Positions 25,242-34,677 are shown, counted from the stretch's first letter. The stretch is 64,000 nucleotides of DNA from Streptomyces sp. NBC_00250 (GCF_036192275.1 NZ_CP108089.1:1-64000), one strand, 5' to 3'. Numbers and translations are program-made. The notes: generated by a model not told the origin, from the sequence alone.

Positions 25242-25820
25242 ATGTCGGTACAGGAACGCAAGCAGCGCGAACGGGCGGACCGCGAGCGCCTCATCGTGGC
25301 GACGGCCCGCGAACTCGCCGAGCAGCAGGGCTGGGACGCGGTCACCACCCGCCGGCTCGCCGAGCGCATCGAGTACAGCCAACCCGTCCTCTACAGCCAC
25401 TTCCGCGGCAAGCGCGAGATCATCGGCGCCGTCGCCCTCCAGGGCGCCGCCGAGATGGCCGCGGCGGTGCGGGCCGCGACCTCCGCCGCGGACGGTCCGC
25501 GCGAGCGGGCCGCCGCGCTCGCCCGCGCCTACCTCGACTTCGCCGAACGCCATCCGGCGGTCTACGACGCCATCTTCCAGCTCGACGGCGGTCTCGCGTA
25601 CGCGCAGGAGGACACCCCGGAACCGCTCAAGGACGCCTTCGCCGCCCTGCTGGAGACACTCGGAGAAGTCGCCGGGGACGGCGTCCACCCGGGACTGTTC
25701 ACCGAGACGTTCTGGGCGGCCCTGCACGGCGTCGCGACCCTGACCCGGGCGCGACGGCTGCCGCCGGAGGACACCGAGCAGAGAGTGCACCTGCTGGTGG
25801 AACGGCTCGCCGTGGTCTGA
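25242..25820 (+). CDS. TetR/AcrR family regulator
   Basis: The 192-residue protein has the TetR HTH (RERLIVATARELAEQQGWDA; TTRRLAERIEYSQPVLYSHF; GKREIIGAVALQGAAEM) and a helical ligand domain of normal length resembling the WHG-type C-terminal group. ATG 25242 lies ten bases after a palindromic operator, so it probably represses itself and the divergent DUF1772-DUF4267 genes. The ligand is unknown. Confidence 0.88.
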   Translation: MSVQERKQRERADRERLIVATARELAEQQGWDAVTTRRLAERIEYSQPVLYSHFRGKREIIGAVALQGAAEMAAAVRAATSAADGPRERAAALARAYLDFAERHPAVYDAIFQLDGGLAYAQEDTPEPLKDAFAALLETLGEVAGDGVHPGLFTETFWAALHGVATLTRARRLPPEDTEQRVHLLVERLAVV

Positions 25821-26358
25821 CACAGCGTCCCGGCGGGCACGCGGCCGGGCCCTCGGGCCCCGGCTGCGTACCTGCGCAGACCCTCGCGTGGCGGGTGGGC
25901 GCGCAGCTGTAGCGGCCCAGGCAGTTGAGGGTGGCGTGATTCAGCGGGGAGCCCCCGGCCGCGTCTTCGTCCAGGACGTCATGGTCCCGCTCCTCGGGCG
26001 GCAGGGCCCGGGGTCCGCCGCCCCTCGCGGCCGGACATCCGCAGCAGCTCGTACGCGCGGACCTGCCCGGTCACCCGTGAGCCGGTGGCTTCGTTCGCTT
26101 CCAGGGGCAGCGTTTGTCCGCCAGTTTGGGCAGCAGTTGCGGATCTTGAGGCCCGTGAATGTTCATGAGAAATAGCAGCGCGAGCGATGCGCGGTGCGTC
26201 ACTCGTCCTGCCCGCGGGGCGTCAGTGCCCGGCGGGTGCTCGGGTGAGTCCGGTTCGGACCTTTGTCAGCGTCTGGCCGAGGAGGGGGCGGGCTCGTGCC
26301 CGTGTCGGCACTCCGCGCGCTGTTCCCGTCCAGCCACCCGGGAGGCATCTAGATCTTG
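25821..26358. other. No supported gene
   Basis: Over 500 bp of GC-rich sequence with only low-quality frames on both strands. I see no repeats or RNA gene. It separates two 3' ends (TetR and the SGNH hydrolase terminator). Confidence 0.45.
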
Positions 26359-26392
26359 TAGGGCTCCAGGGGGTATGCCCTCTGGAGCCCTA
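26359..26392 (-). terminator. Hairpin terminator after the secreted SGNH hydrolase
   Basis: An 11-bp perfect stem (TAGGGCTCCAG/CTGGAGCCCTA, 26359-26369 with 26382-26392) lies 18 bp past the stop at 26410. Confidence 0.75.
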
Positions 26393-26409
26393 CCGTCCGA
26401 GATTTGCTC

Positions 26410-27564
26410 TCAGCTTTGGGATGTTTCGGTGGTCAGTGCCGTGCGGACGGCGGCTTCGACCTGGGTGGCGGTGTTGGCGTGGCCGCTGGCGTTGGGGTGC
26501 ACGAGCGTGGTGCGGTTGCCGCCGGAGCAGGTCAGGGTGAGCGGTCCGACGGCGACTTCGCTGGGCCAGTACGAGCCGGCCTTGCCGCAGACTCCCTCGA
26601 CCCACTTGGTGGCCCGGGGCTGACAGGCGTCGTGGCCGACGCTGGAGGTGGCGGTGTCGACGTACGTGCCGCCGCTCAGCTCCGTGATGGCCTCGACGAT
26701 CGCGTTGAGGTGGGTGTTCACCTCGCCCAGCCAGGCGATGTCCCCGTGGGTGGCCGAGATCCGGCCGACGTCCTTGAGGTCGGCCGCCAGCTCGGTGGTG
26801 TCCTGGCGGTCACAGGTGGTGGGGTCCTCCGGGACGATCGTGGGGTATCCGACCGTGATGACCTTGGCGTTGGGCGCCTTCTCCTGCACGGCGCGCAGCA
26901 TGCCGGCGTACTCCCGGGTGACCCGGTCGTACTTGTCGTAGATCGACTCGGGGTCGAGGAACGGGCCGCCCGCCTCGTAGGAGTCCCGACAGGGGGTGGC
27001 CTCGTCCGGCTGGCCGATGCCGGCGATCAGACAGGACGTGAGGATCTTGCCGAAGGGCAGGCTGTTGCCGCCGACGCCGATCGTGACCACGTCGGTGCTC
27101 GCGCTCAGCCCGGTCCGGTCGACCTGGGGGGCCACGCTGGGCCAGCCGTCCTCGGGGGCCTGCACCGGGCTGATGGGGGTCTGCCGGGCCGAGGCGATCT
27201 CGTTGATGGTGGCGCCGCCGCAGCTGAAGTCGATCAGCTGCACCAGTCGGCCCGCGGGCGGTTCCGCCGTGAGCCTGCGCTCGACAAGGTTCGGGTACGC
27301 GCCCGTCGTGCGGTCGCAGCCGTCACGGTCCGCGCTGCCGAGCGCCGGGCGGGGTTCGCCGACGAACACGCCGGCCGTGTACGAGTCGCCGAGTGCCACC
27401 CACTCCACAGGTTCCGGCGCCGCCGCAGCCCCGGCCGGAATCCCGGCCGCAAGCGACAGCGCGGCCAGCGCACCCAGGGCGATCGCCCGAACGGCAGCCC
27501 TGCCCCGCGAGGTCCTTGCCGCACATGCTTGCGGCGTTGACCTCGTCATCTTGATGTCGAACAT
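26410..27564 (-). CDS. Secreted SGNH/GDSL hydrolase
   Basis: The 384-residue protein starts at ATG 27564 (GAGAGG ahead). It has a long Streptomyces-type signal peptide (RAAVRAIALGALAALSLAAG, ending AGAAAA). The catalytic blocks follow in order: VALGDSYTAG with the nucleophile serine, FSCGGATINEI, VGGNSLPF and LVHPNASGHANTA with the Asp/His-type end. Three or more cysteine pairs fit an exported enzyme. The family includes secreted lipases and esterases; the substrate is unknown. It has its own terminator and appears monocistronic. Confidence 0.85.
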   Translation of the reverse strand: MFDIKMTRSTPQACAARTSRGRAAVRAIALGALAALSLAAGIPAGAAAAPEPVEWVALGDSYTAGVFVGEPRPALGSADRDGCDRTTGAYPNLVERRLTAEPPAGRLVQLIDFSCGGATINEIASARQTPISPVQAPEDGWPSVAPQVDRTGLSASTDVVTIGVGGNSLPFGKILTSCLIAGIGQPDEATPCRDSYEAGGPFLDPESIYDKYDRVTREYAGMLRAVQEKAPNAKVITVGYPTIVPEDPTTCDRQDTTELAADLKDVGRISATHGDIAWLGEVNTHLNAIVEAITELSGGTYVDTATSSVGHDACQPRATKWVEGVCGKAGSYWPSEVAVGPLTLTCSGGNRTTLVHPNASGHANTATQVEAAVRTALTTETSQS

Positions 27565-28369
27565 GCACCTCTCCCAAGGAGGGAACCGAAAGATCAACTA
27601 CGCAGGGCAGCCAATCAGTCACATTCGGCTACCTACTACTGGGTGGGTGCACATTCACTCCTCCGATGCCCGGAGTGGCCAAATAGCGGTCGACGAACGG
27701 CCAATTGTGAACCGTCACCCCCTCTCCGACCTGCACGAGACGCCCTACCAGCGGCCCAACCGTCGGTCGGAGTCATACAGGAAGCGGCCGAGGACCGGCG
27801 TGCAGCTGCCCGCTGACCCGGCCGCGATCCACCCCGGCAGCCCCCGCACCATCACCGACACCGGGAACGCCCTCGGCCTCGACGACCTGACCGTGGATCT
27901 GGGTGCCTCCCAAACCCATGAACATCCGACGGCGCTACTCGTGAATAAAGCCAAGCCGGTGACCTGCAGCATGTCCGGCCAGTGTGAGGTGACCTCGGTC
28001 AAGCCGCTGAACGGACGGTCGACTTCACGCGGTAGCGGTGCATGTCGCGCGACTCTTCGTCGAGTTCGACCGTGTGCCCACGAAGTCGACCTCTACCAGC
28101 CCGTGGTCCTGCCGCAGGAGGCCGCCACCGGGGACATCCCGTCGAACGGTAGCTGCACTGCTCCCGGGCCGGCGCTGTCGGCCCGGCGATGCGGCTGGTT
28201 TCAAAACCGGGTTTGAACCGGGGTGCGTCGTTGCGCGAGCCGGCGGGGTGGTTCCTCTACGGCGATTCGTCTGTGGTGGAGCCCTCCTTGGCGTCGGGTG
28301 GCTTGCGCCGCGAGCTCTGCCTTGCCGGATTGCTGGAGTAGGTGACTATAGTGCTAGGCAACTAGATAA
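27565..28369. other. No supported gene; one palindrome
   Basis: About 800 bp. A plus-strand stretch near 27800-28010 reads smoothly for ~70 codons (TITDTGNALGLDDLTVDLG) but lacks a start and ribosome site and may be decayed coding sequence. The right part carries the palindrome at 28197-28219 and the promoter of the GntR-ABC operon, with a TATAGT hexamer near 28347 and CTAGGCAACTAG around 28354-28366 as a likely operator. Confidence 0.4.
28197..28219. promoter_or_regulatory. TTCAAAACCGGGTTTGAA palindrome
   Basis: GGTTTCAAAACCG and its near-complement form an inverted repeat lacking one T in the right arm. It matches the site at 23959-23983 in its AAAACCSGGTT core. The nearest gene is the GntR regulator 160 bp downstream. 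Confidence 0.5.
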
Positions 28370-28381
28370 ATGGAGGAACTG

Positions 28382-28774
28382 GTGATTGAGTTCCACCTCA
28401 GCGGCCGGTCCGGTCTGTCCCCCTACCAGCAGCTGGTCCAGCAGGTGCGGCACGCCCTGCGCCTGGGCGTGCTGAAGGAGGGCGACAGGTTGCCGACCGT
28501 CAAGGACGTCGCCAAGCAGATGGCGGTCAACCCGAACACGGTGCTCAAGGCGTACCGCGAGCTGGAGCACGACGGCCTGGTGGCCGCCCGCCCAGGGGTC
28601 GGGACCTTTGTGACCCGGACGCTGGCCGACGGCACGCTCGCCGCCCACGGTCCGCTGCTCAAGGACCTGCAGCGCTGGCTGACCAAGGCCCGCCTGGCCG
28701 GGCTCGATGACGAAAGCATCGAGGCGCTGTTCCTGAACGCCTTTCGTAACACCGCCGGAGAGGACGTAGCGTGA
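28382..28774 (+). CDS. GntR/YtrA-type regulator
   Basis: The 130-residue protein is a short GntR regulator of the YtrA type: a winged helix (SPYQQLVQQVRHALRLGVLK; GDRLPTVKDVAKQMAVNPNT; LKAYRELEHDGLVAARPGVG) plus a small C-terminal dimerisation part. I choose GTG 28382 because GGAGGA lies five bases ahead; the ATG at 28370 overlaps this ribosome site. YtrA regulators repress the ABC transporter genes that follow. The stop overlaps the ATPase start (GTGA). A CTAGGCAACTAG element near the promoter is its likely operator. Confidence 0.88.
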   Translation: MIEFHLSGRSGLSPYQQLVQQVRHALRLGVLKEGDRLPTVKDVAKQMAVNPNTVLKAYRELEHDGLVAARPGVGTFVTRTLADGTLAAHGPLLKDLQRWLTKARLAGLDDESIEALFLNAFRNTAGEDVA

Positions 28775-29667
28775 GTGCGGTCTTGCGAGCCCGGGGACTG
28801 GGCAAGAGGTACAAGCAGCGGTGGGCGCTGCAGAACTGCGAACTGGATGTTCCACCCGGCCGGGTGGTCGGCCTGGTCGGCCCCAACGGAGCCGGCAAGT
28901 CGACCCTGTTGAAGCTGGCCTCCGGCATGCTGACCCCGACAGCCGGATCGATCGAGGTGTGCGGTGGCCGTCCGGCCTCTGACGTGGAACAGCTGGCCAA
29001 AGTCGGTTTCGTCGCCCAGGACACCCCCACCTACGCCGCGCTGAGCGTCGCCGACCACCTCGACTTCGGCAGGCGTCTCAACCCGAACTGGGACGACGCC
29101 CTGGCCCGGGACCGGATCCGTCGCCTCGGTCTGGACCCCAAGCAGCGGGCCGGCAAGCTGTCCGGCGGCCAGCGCGCGCAGCTCGCTCTCACCCTCGGCA
29201 TCGGCAAGCGCCCGGAGCTGCTGATCCTGGACGAGCCGGTCGCGGCGCTGGACCCGCTCGCCCGGCGGGAGTTCATGCAGGACCTCATGGAGGCCGTCGC
29301 CGAGCACGAACTGAGCGTCGTGCTCTCCTCCCACCTGGTCTCCGACGTGGAGCGGACCTGCGACTACGTCATCGTGCTGGTCGACTCCCGCGTGCAGGTG
29401 GCCGGCGACATCGAAGACCTGGTCGCCTGCCACCACCGGCTCACCGGCCCGCGCCGGGACCCGGCAACCCTCCCCGCGGACCAGCACGTCATCACCGCGA
29501 GTCACACCGAACGGCAGACCACCCTCCTGGTGCGCGCCGACGCTCCGGTCAAGGATCCGTCCTGGACCGTCAGCCCGCTCGGCCTGGAAGACATCGTCCT
29601 GGCCTACATGACCCGGCCCGCCGACGCGGTCCGTGACACCCGACCCGCGCTGGAGGTCCTCCGATGA
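28771..29667 (+). CDS. ABC transporter ATP-binding protein
   Basis: The 298-residue ATPase has Walker A (VGPNGAGKSTLLKLASG), a Q-loop near GFVAQDTPTY, signature LSGGQRAQLALTLG, Walker B plus catalytic Glu (LLILDEPVAALDPL) and the H-loop region (VVLSSHLVSDVERT). Its C-terminal ~80 residues are an extra domain seen in drug- and bacitracin-type exporters. GTG 28771 overlaps the regulator's stop and its own end overlaps the permease start, so the three genes are one operon. Confidence 0.92.
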   Translation: MSAVLRARGLGKRYKQRWALQNCELDVPPGRVVGLVGPNGAGKSTLLKLASGMLTPTAGSIEVCGGRPASDVEQLAKVGFVAQDTPTYAALSVADHLDFGRRLNPNWDDALARDRIRRLGLDPKQRAGKLSGGQRAQLALTLGIGKRPELLILDEPVAALDPLARREFMQDLMEAVAEHELSVVLSSHLVSDVERTCDYVIVLVDSRVQVAGDIEDLVACHHRLTGPRRDPATLPADQHVITASHTERQTTLLVRADAPVKDPSWTVSPLGLEDIVLAYMTRPADAVRDTRPALEVLR

Positions 29668-30671
29668 TCTGGCTGACCTGGCGCCAGTTCCGTACCCAGG
29701 CCGGCGTGATGTTCGCCGCGATGGCCGTCTTCGCCGCCGCCCTCGCGGTCACAGGACCGCAGCTGGCCGACCTCTACAAGGCCGCCGGCAGCAGCCTGGT
29801 GGACCGGCTCTCCAGTTCGGACCAGGGGCTCTATTACGCGGGACTGCTGATCGTTCTCGCCGTGCCGGCCGTCATCGGGATGTTCTGGGGCGCGCCGCTG
29901 ATCGCCCGTGAACTGGAGACCGGCACTCACCACCTCGCGTGGAGCCAGGGCGTCACCCGCACCCGCTGGCTGGCGACCAAGCTCGGCCTCGGCGCGGTGG
30001 CCGCCATGACCGTCGCCGGACTGGCCGCGCTCGCGGTGAGCTGGTGGAGCAGCCCCATCGACCGGTCCATCGACAACGGTGGCGCGACGGACACGTACTT
30101 CGCGAGGCTCGACCCCGTGGCCTTCGCCGCGCGGGGTGTCGTCCCCGTCGCCCACGCCGCCTTCGCCTTCGTCCTGGGCGTCGCCCTCGGCCTCGTCATC
30201 CGCCGCACCGTGCCCGCGATGGCGACCACGTTCGTCGCCTACATCGCGGTCCAGTTCACCGTGCCGATGTGGATCCGGTCCCATCTGGCCGCAGCGGACC
30301 GGACCATCGTGCCGATCGCCCCCGACGGCGCCCCCATCAGCATCCAGGACGGTGCCAAGCAGATCGTCGCCCATCCCGACGTGCCAGGGTCCTGGGTCAC
30401 CTCCCAGCAGACGCTCGACGCCGCCGGTGAACCGACCTCCGTGCCGTCGTCCTTCGCCGAATGCCTGCACACTGCTTCGGGCCCGCCCACCCTGCCGCAA
30501 GTCGACGGCTGCATCGCCGACCTTCAGGCCCTGGGCTACCAGCAGCAGGTGACGTACCAGCCCGCCGGCAACTTCTGGGCCCTGCAGTGGGCCGAGACGG
30601 GGCTCTATCTCGGCCTCGCCCTCGCCCTCGCAGGGGGCTGCGTCTGGTGGATCCGCCGCCGGCTGACCTGA
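29664..30671 (+). CDS. ABC-2 type permease
   Basis: The 335-residue membrane protein has about six helices (AAMAVFAAALAVTG; LYYAGLLIVLAVPAVIGMFW; GLGAVAAMTVAGLAALAVSW; PVAHAAFAFVLGVALGLVI; ATTFVAYIAVQFTVP; LYLGLALALAGGCVWWI). A large extracytoplasmic loop lies between the last two (about 215-300). ATG 29664 overlaps the ATPase stop. With the GntR gene and ATPase it forms a YtrA-type export system, typically induced by cell-wall-active compounds; the substrate here is unknown. Confidence 0.85.
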   Translation: MIWLTWRQFRTQAGVMFAAMAVFAAALAVTGPQLADLYKAAGSSLVDRLSSSDQGLYYAGLLIVLAVPAVIGMFWGAPLIARELETGTHHLAWSQGVTRTRWLATKLGLGAVAAMTVAGLAALAVSWWSSPIDRSIDNGGATDTYFARLDPVAFAARGVVPVAHAAFAFVLGVALGLVIRRTVPAMATTFVAYIAVQFTVPMWIRSHLAAADRTIVPIAPDGAPISIQDGAKQIVAHPDVPGSWVTSQQTLDAAGEPTSVPSSFAECLHTASGPPTLPQVDGCIADLQALGYQQQVTYQPAGNFWALQWAETGLYLGLALALAGGCVWWIRRRLT

Positions 30672-30881
30672 CGGACGACGCGTCGCTTGCTCGCGTCGGC
30701 GTGAGTCCCGCCGCCTCACGCCGCGCCTTACGCTGCCTCGCGCAGCGAAGCGCCCGAACGGCCTCGGCCGGGCGTCTCCTGGCCTCAGAAACGGCTCAAG
30801 TCGCTTGTCTCTACAGGTCTCTTCACAGCATGGTGGACTTCGCCATCGACCAATGGCCTGAAACACCAGGGGGAGACGAAC

Positions 30882-31592
30882 ATGAAGATCAGACGGATCA
30901 GCCTGTCCGCATACGCCGTCGTCGCGCTGCTCACGGGGACGGTCGCCTGTACGGCCGGCGGCGGGGCGGCCGACAGTGGGGCGGCCAGCGGTGAGGCGGC
31001 CAGCGGTGAGGCGGCCAGCGGTGGGCCGGCCAAGAAAGCTCAGCTCGCCGTCGACACGGCATGCGAGAACGGCACGTACACGTGGTTCAACGTCGACAAG
31101 CGAGACGTGCTGACGGGTGTCGCCGAGAAGCAGAAGCTCGGCAAGGGGGGCGGCAAACTGACGAACAGGTTGTCGACGCTCCACACCCCACGTACCGCCG
31201 TCACGTTCGAGAAGGGCCCGCGGGTCGACGCGGAGGCCGCGCTCCGCTCGCTGGGCTCCCACATCGGGGAGAGGGACGAGATCGACAACGACGATTACGG
31301 CTTCGCCGATGTCCGCAGGCCCGCACCGCAGCCAGCGACCACCACCAGCGTCAGCGGCGCCGGGACCTTCGTGGACTTCGCCTTTGTCCGACAGGTCACC
31401 GCCGACTTCCGGTACACCTGCGGCAACGGCGAGCTGGCGACGGGCCGCGCGATCAGCTGGACCGGTGACGGCGCGGGCGTCGTGGAGTGCTCCACATCGG
31501 TCGAGAACGTGAAGGCGGGGGAACCGGTCTTGGAAGCGGCCCGTCTGTCCTGCGGGCCCAACAGCCCTGCGGCCAGGGCCAAGAAGGCCTGA
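30882..31592 (+). CDS. Lipoprotein of unknown function
   Basis: The 236-residue product has a lipobox signal peptide (YAVVALLTGTVAC) followed by a tandem GEAAS linker encoded by 15-bp repeats near 30985-31025. It then has a mature domain with three cysteines and many beta-type residues. The linker is probably a spacer from the membrane. No family recognised; similar lipoproteins are common in Streptomyces. ATG 30882 follows GGGGGAG. Monocistronic by spacing. Confidence 0.7.
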   Translation: MKIRRISLSAYAVVALLTGTVACTAGGGAADSGAASGEAASGEAASGGPAKKAQLAVDTACENGTYTWFNVDKRDVLTGVAEKQKLGKGGGKLTNRLSTLHTPRTAVTFEKGPRVDAEAALRSLGSHIGERDEIDNDDYGFADVRRPAPQPATTTSVSGAGTFVDFAFVRQVTADFRYTCGNGELATGRAISWTGDGAGVVECSTSVENVKAGEPVLEAARLSCGPNSPAARAKKA

Positions 31593-31635
31593 CGAGCTCG
31601 CGGTCGGTGGTCGCGACCGCGGACCCGACCTCGAC

Positions 31636-32244
31636 TCACGGCCCCCGCCAGAGGTTGGCGAAGGCCGAGTTCTCGATGTTCCGCCTCTGGCGTACGGCCT
31701 CCAGCTCCATCACCGCGTCATGGACCGCGGCCACCACGGTCGTCACCGCCTCGTCGTCGAAGCCGGGCTCTTCGTCGGGGCGGCGGCCGCCGTCGATGCC
31801 CACGACCGAGGCGAGGGCCGCCAGGACGGGTTCCTTCTCCTCCCAGCGGTCCGTTGCCCGGCGGCGCCCGGGCGTATCCGCCGGTTCCACGCGTTCCGTG
31901 CCGAAGGACAGCCGGCCGCTTCGCTTCCGCGTCAGCTCGCCCTCGTCCTCCAGGGCCGCCTGGTACGTGGCCGAGAGGTCTCGGCCCCGGCGCCACAGCC
32001 AGTCCTCGACCTGTTCGTAGGGCGCCTGCCGGGACAGCCCCGCCGCAGCGTCGGCCAGGAGCCGGTCGTCCGGCGTCGCGGCTTCGCCCGGCACGATGCG
32101 GTCGCCGTCCACGGTGGCGGTCCCCGCGCCGACGAGATCGATCAGCTCGGCTCCCGCGAGTGCGAGCGACAGGTCGCCCTGTCCCACCGAGTCCTTCGAC
32201 TCCGGGCTCATTCCGATGAGGAACAGATCTCTTGCCGTGGTCAT
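31636..32244 (-). CDS. GPP34 (Golgi phosphoprotein 3-like) family protein
   Basis: The 202-residue protein starts at ATG 32244 behind GAGGGGATC. It has the GPP34 pattern: an opening LFLIGMSPE segment, then GDLSLALAGAELIDLVGAGT, a D-R-I-V middle, and the helical end with VVAAVHDAVMELEAVRQRRN. GPP34 proteins bind phosphatidylinositol phosphates in eukaryotes; bacterial members are abundant in actinomycetes but their role is unknown. It precedes the HxlR gene of the biosynthetic cluster but is probably unrelated. Confidence 0.82.
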   Translation of the reverse strand: MTTARDLFLIGMSPESKDSVGQGDLSLALAGAELIDLVGAGTATVDGDRIVPGEAATPDDRLLADAAAGLSRQAPYEQVEDWLWRRGRDLSATYQAALEDEGELTRKRSGRLSFGTERVEPADTPGRRRATDRWEEKEPVLAALASVVGIDGGRRPDEEPGFDDEAVTTVVAAVHDAVMELEAVRQRRNIENSAFANLWRGP

Positions 32245-32529
32245 GAACGGATCCCCTCGGAGACGTCGGCAAAGGTGGGGCGACTTCACGATCAGTATCG
32301 CCCCCGCCGTGCGGCCGAAGCCCGTCGCGGGAAGGGAATCGCCTTGCGTCGGGAGGCGACCCGCGTCACGTCCGTGATCCGGCAGGTGACGGGCTCGTCG
32401 ACCCGCGTCAGGCTCCGGGCACGTTCGTCGGCGAGTTGGCCGGGGGCGCCTGCTCGGCGGTCGTGCTGGTCGCGGCCCTCGGCGGACGGCTTCGACCAGC
32501 ACTTTCGCGGTGGGCCCGCCCTGGTCGGG

Positions 32530-32967
32530 TCAGGTGGCCGACTCCAGGGCGTCCAGGCGGATGTCGTACTCGGCCCGGGCGGTGGCGATCTCCTCCTGGT
32601 GGTCCTCCGTCCAGTCCACCAGGGCCCTGATCGTGGTGTGCAGGGTCGCTCCGAGCGGAGTGAGCTCGTACTCCACGCGCGGGGGGACGACCGGGTGCAC
32701 CGTGCGTCGTACGAGGCCGTCCCGTTCCAGCTGGCGCAGCGTCACGGTCAGCATCCGCTGACTGATGCCTTCGATGCGGCGGCGCAGTTCGGAGAAACGC
32801 AGGGTCTGGCGCTCCAGGTGCGCGATGGCGAGCAGCGACCACTTGTCGGCGACGCGGTCGAGGATCTGCCTCACCTCGCATCCCTCGCGGGCATCCCACT
32901 GGCGGACGTCGTAGTCCTGCTCGGTACCCGTGCAGTGACTTGGTGACTTTAAAGTGCGTTCTTCCAT
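32530..32967 (-). CDS. HxlR-type winged-helix regulator
   Basis: The 145-residue protein starts at ATG 32967 (GGGGAACC ahead). It has the HxlR domain: Cys near the start of the core (EGCEVRQILDRVADKWSLLA), LRFSELRRRIEGISQRMLT, LRQLERDGLVRRTVHPVVPP and RVEYELTPLG. HxlR regulators often sense electrophiles or redox state through that Cys. It diverges from an MFS exporter at 33150 and marks the left edge of the biosynthetic cluster. Its first codons contain a GTGACTTTAAAGTGC palindromic element also found upstream of the PPOX gene, suggesting autoregulation. Confidence 0.87.
   Translation of the reverse strand: MEERTLKSPSHCTGTEQDYDVRQWDAREGCEVRQILDRVADKWSLLAIAHLERQTLRFSELRRRIEGISQRMLTVTLRQLERDGLVRRTVHPVVPPRVEYELTPLGATLHTTIRALVDWTEDHQEEIATARAEYDIRLDALESAT
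32942..32965. promoter_or_regulatory. HxlR-type operator candidate, copy 1
   Basis: GTGACTTTAAAGTGC with the palindromic core ACTTTAAAGT, followed by a TTCTTCC tail, lies over codons 2-9 of the HxlR gene. A copy identical at 21 of 24 positions lies at 40514-40537. Overlap with the start region would suit autorepression. Confidence 0.5.
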
Positions 32968-33149
32968 GGTTCCCCACCGTGCCGCATGATGCCAGTGGTT
33001 ACAAGTGGGAACCAGCACAGGCTTCTTCTTTGCAACTCCCCTCCCAGCCTGCCCCGTTCTCACGCGAACTTCAAGGGAACTCCAAGCACCTGCCGCAATA
33101 ATGCGGCTGATTCCCTATCGCTATTCCTTCGCGTTCAAGGAGAAATTCT

Positions 33150-34622
33150 GTGTCCACACTGCAATCCCCCTCGAGCAGCGGCACCGACCGCATGAGCGGG
33201 CGCGCATGGGGCGTGCTGTTCGTGCTGTGTGGCGCGATCTTCCTCGAGGGCATCGACGTCGCCATGCTCAACGTCGCCCTGCCCTCGATCCGCGAGGACC
33301 TGGACATGTCGACCGGCATGCTCCAGTGGGTGATGAGCGCCTACGTGCTCGGTTACGGCGGGTTCATGCTGCTGGGCGGCCGTGCCGCCGACCTGTTCGG
33401 ACGCCGCCAGATGTTCGTCTTCTGGCTCGTGGTCTTCCTGCTCTTCTCCGGCCTGGGCGGCTTCGCCACCGAGGGCTGGATGCTCATCGTCGCCCGCTTC
33501 GTGACCGGTGTCGCCGCCGCGTTCATGACCCCGGCGGGTCTGTCCATCATCACCACGAGCTTCGACGAGGGCCCGCAGCGCAACAAGGCCCTGCTCGTCT
33601 ACTCCGGCACCGCCGCGGGCGGCTTCTCCATCGGCCTGGTCGTCGGTGGTCTGCTGGCCGCCGTCAACTGGCGCTGGGTCTTCTTCGCGCCGGTCATCCT
33701 CAGCGCCCTCATCCTCATCGCCGCCATCGCCCTCATCCCCAAGTCGGCGCGCCCCGACCGCACCGGCCAGGGCGTCGACCTGGCGGGTGCGATCACCGTC
33801 ACCGGCGGCATCCTGCTCCTCGTCTTCGGCGTCGAGCGTGCCACGCACGCCTCCGCCGCCTGGACGATCGGCACGATCGCGGCGAGCCTGGTCCTCTTCG
33901 GTGCCTTCATCGCCGTCGAACGCAAGTCGTCCTCGCCGCTGGTGCGCCTGGGCATCTTCCGCAACGGTTCGCTGGTCCGCGCCAACCTGGCCGGCATGCT
34001 GTTCGCCGCGGGCTTCTTCGGCTTCCAGTTCATCGCGGTGCTCTACCTGCAGGAGCTGCGCGGCTGGTCGACCCTGCAGACCAGCTTCGCCCTCATCGTC
34101 ATCGGTGTGGACGCGATCCTCTCGCCCACCCTCACCCCCAAGCTCGTGGCCAAGTTCGGCAACGCCCGGGTGATCTTCGGCGGTCTGCTCCTCGCCGCCC
34201 TGTCCTACGCCCTGTTCCTGCCGGTCGGCGCGGACTGGACGTACATGGCGATGTTCCCGAGCCTGATCATCCTGGGCCTGGCCTTCTCCCTGGCCTACGG
34301 GCCGCTCACGATCGTCGCCACCGACGGCATCGCCGAGGAGGAGCAGGGCGTCGCCGGCGGTCTGCTGTACACGTCCTTCCAGTTCGGCGCCGCTCTCGGT
34401 CTGTCCTCCGTCGCCGCCGTCAACATCGGGGCCACGGACGGCACCTCGCCGGCGGAGCTCCTCGACGGCTACCAGGCCGCCCTGGTCGTGCCGCTGGTCG
34501 CCGCCCTCGTCGCCGCCTTCATCAGCGCCTTCGGCCTGCGCAGCCGGGCCGGGGCGACCGACGCCGAGCCGGCGGCCACGGAGATCCCCGGCGCGGCCGA
34601 GCCCGTCGAGGCGTCGAGGTAG
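33150..34622 (+). CDS. MFS drug exporter, DHA2 (EmrB/QacA) type, 14 helices
   Basis: The 490-residue protein has about 14 hydrophobic helices and the DHA2 motifs: an early acidic site in helix 1 (FLEGIDVAMLNVALPSI), motif A-like GGRAADLFGRRQMF, and motif C-like GTAAGGFSIGLVVGGLL. GTG 33150 follows AAGGAGA. Divergent from HxlR, it is the probable self-resistance exporter of the cluster and likely controlled by HxlR. A strong terminator follows. Confidence 0.9.
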   Translation: MSTLQSPSSSGTDRMSGRAWGVLFVLCGAIFLEGIDVAMLNVALPSIREDLDMSTGMLQWVMSAYVLGYGGFMLLGGRAADLFGRRQMFVFWLVVFLLFSGLGGFATEGWMLIVARFVTGVAAAFMTPAGLSIITTSFDEGPQRNKALLVYSGTAAGGFSIGLVVGGLLAAVNWRWVFFAPVILSALILIAAIALIPKSARPDRTGQGVDLAGAITVTGGILLLVFGVERATHASAAWTIGTIAASLVLFGAFIAVERKSSSPLVRLGIFRNGSLVRANLAGMLFAAGFFGFQFIAVLYLQELRGWSTLQTSFALIVIGVDAILSPTLTPKLVAKFGNARVIFGGLLLAALSYALFLPVGADWTYMAMFPSLIILGLAFSLAYGPLTIVATDGIAEEEQGVAGGLLYTSFQFGAALGLSSVAAVNIGATDGTSPAELLDGYQAALVVPLVAALVAAFISAFGLRSRAGATDAEPAATEIPGAAEPVEASR

Positions 34623-34677
34623 TTCCCGCCCCCACCCTCGGCAGCACCCCGCTCCATCCGCTCAACCCGCTCAAGCA

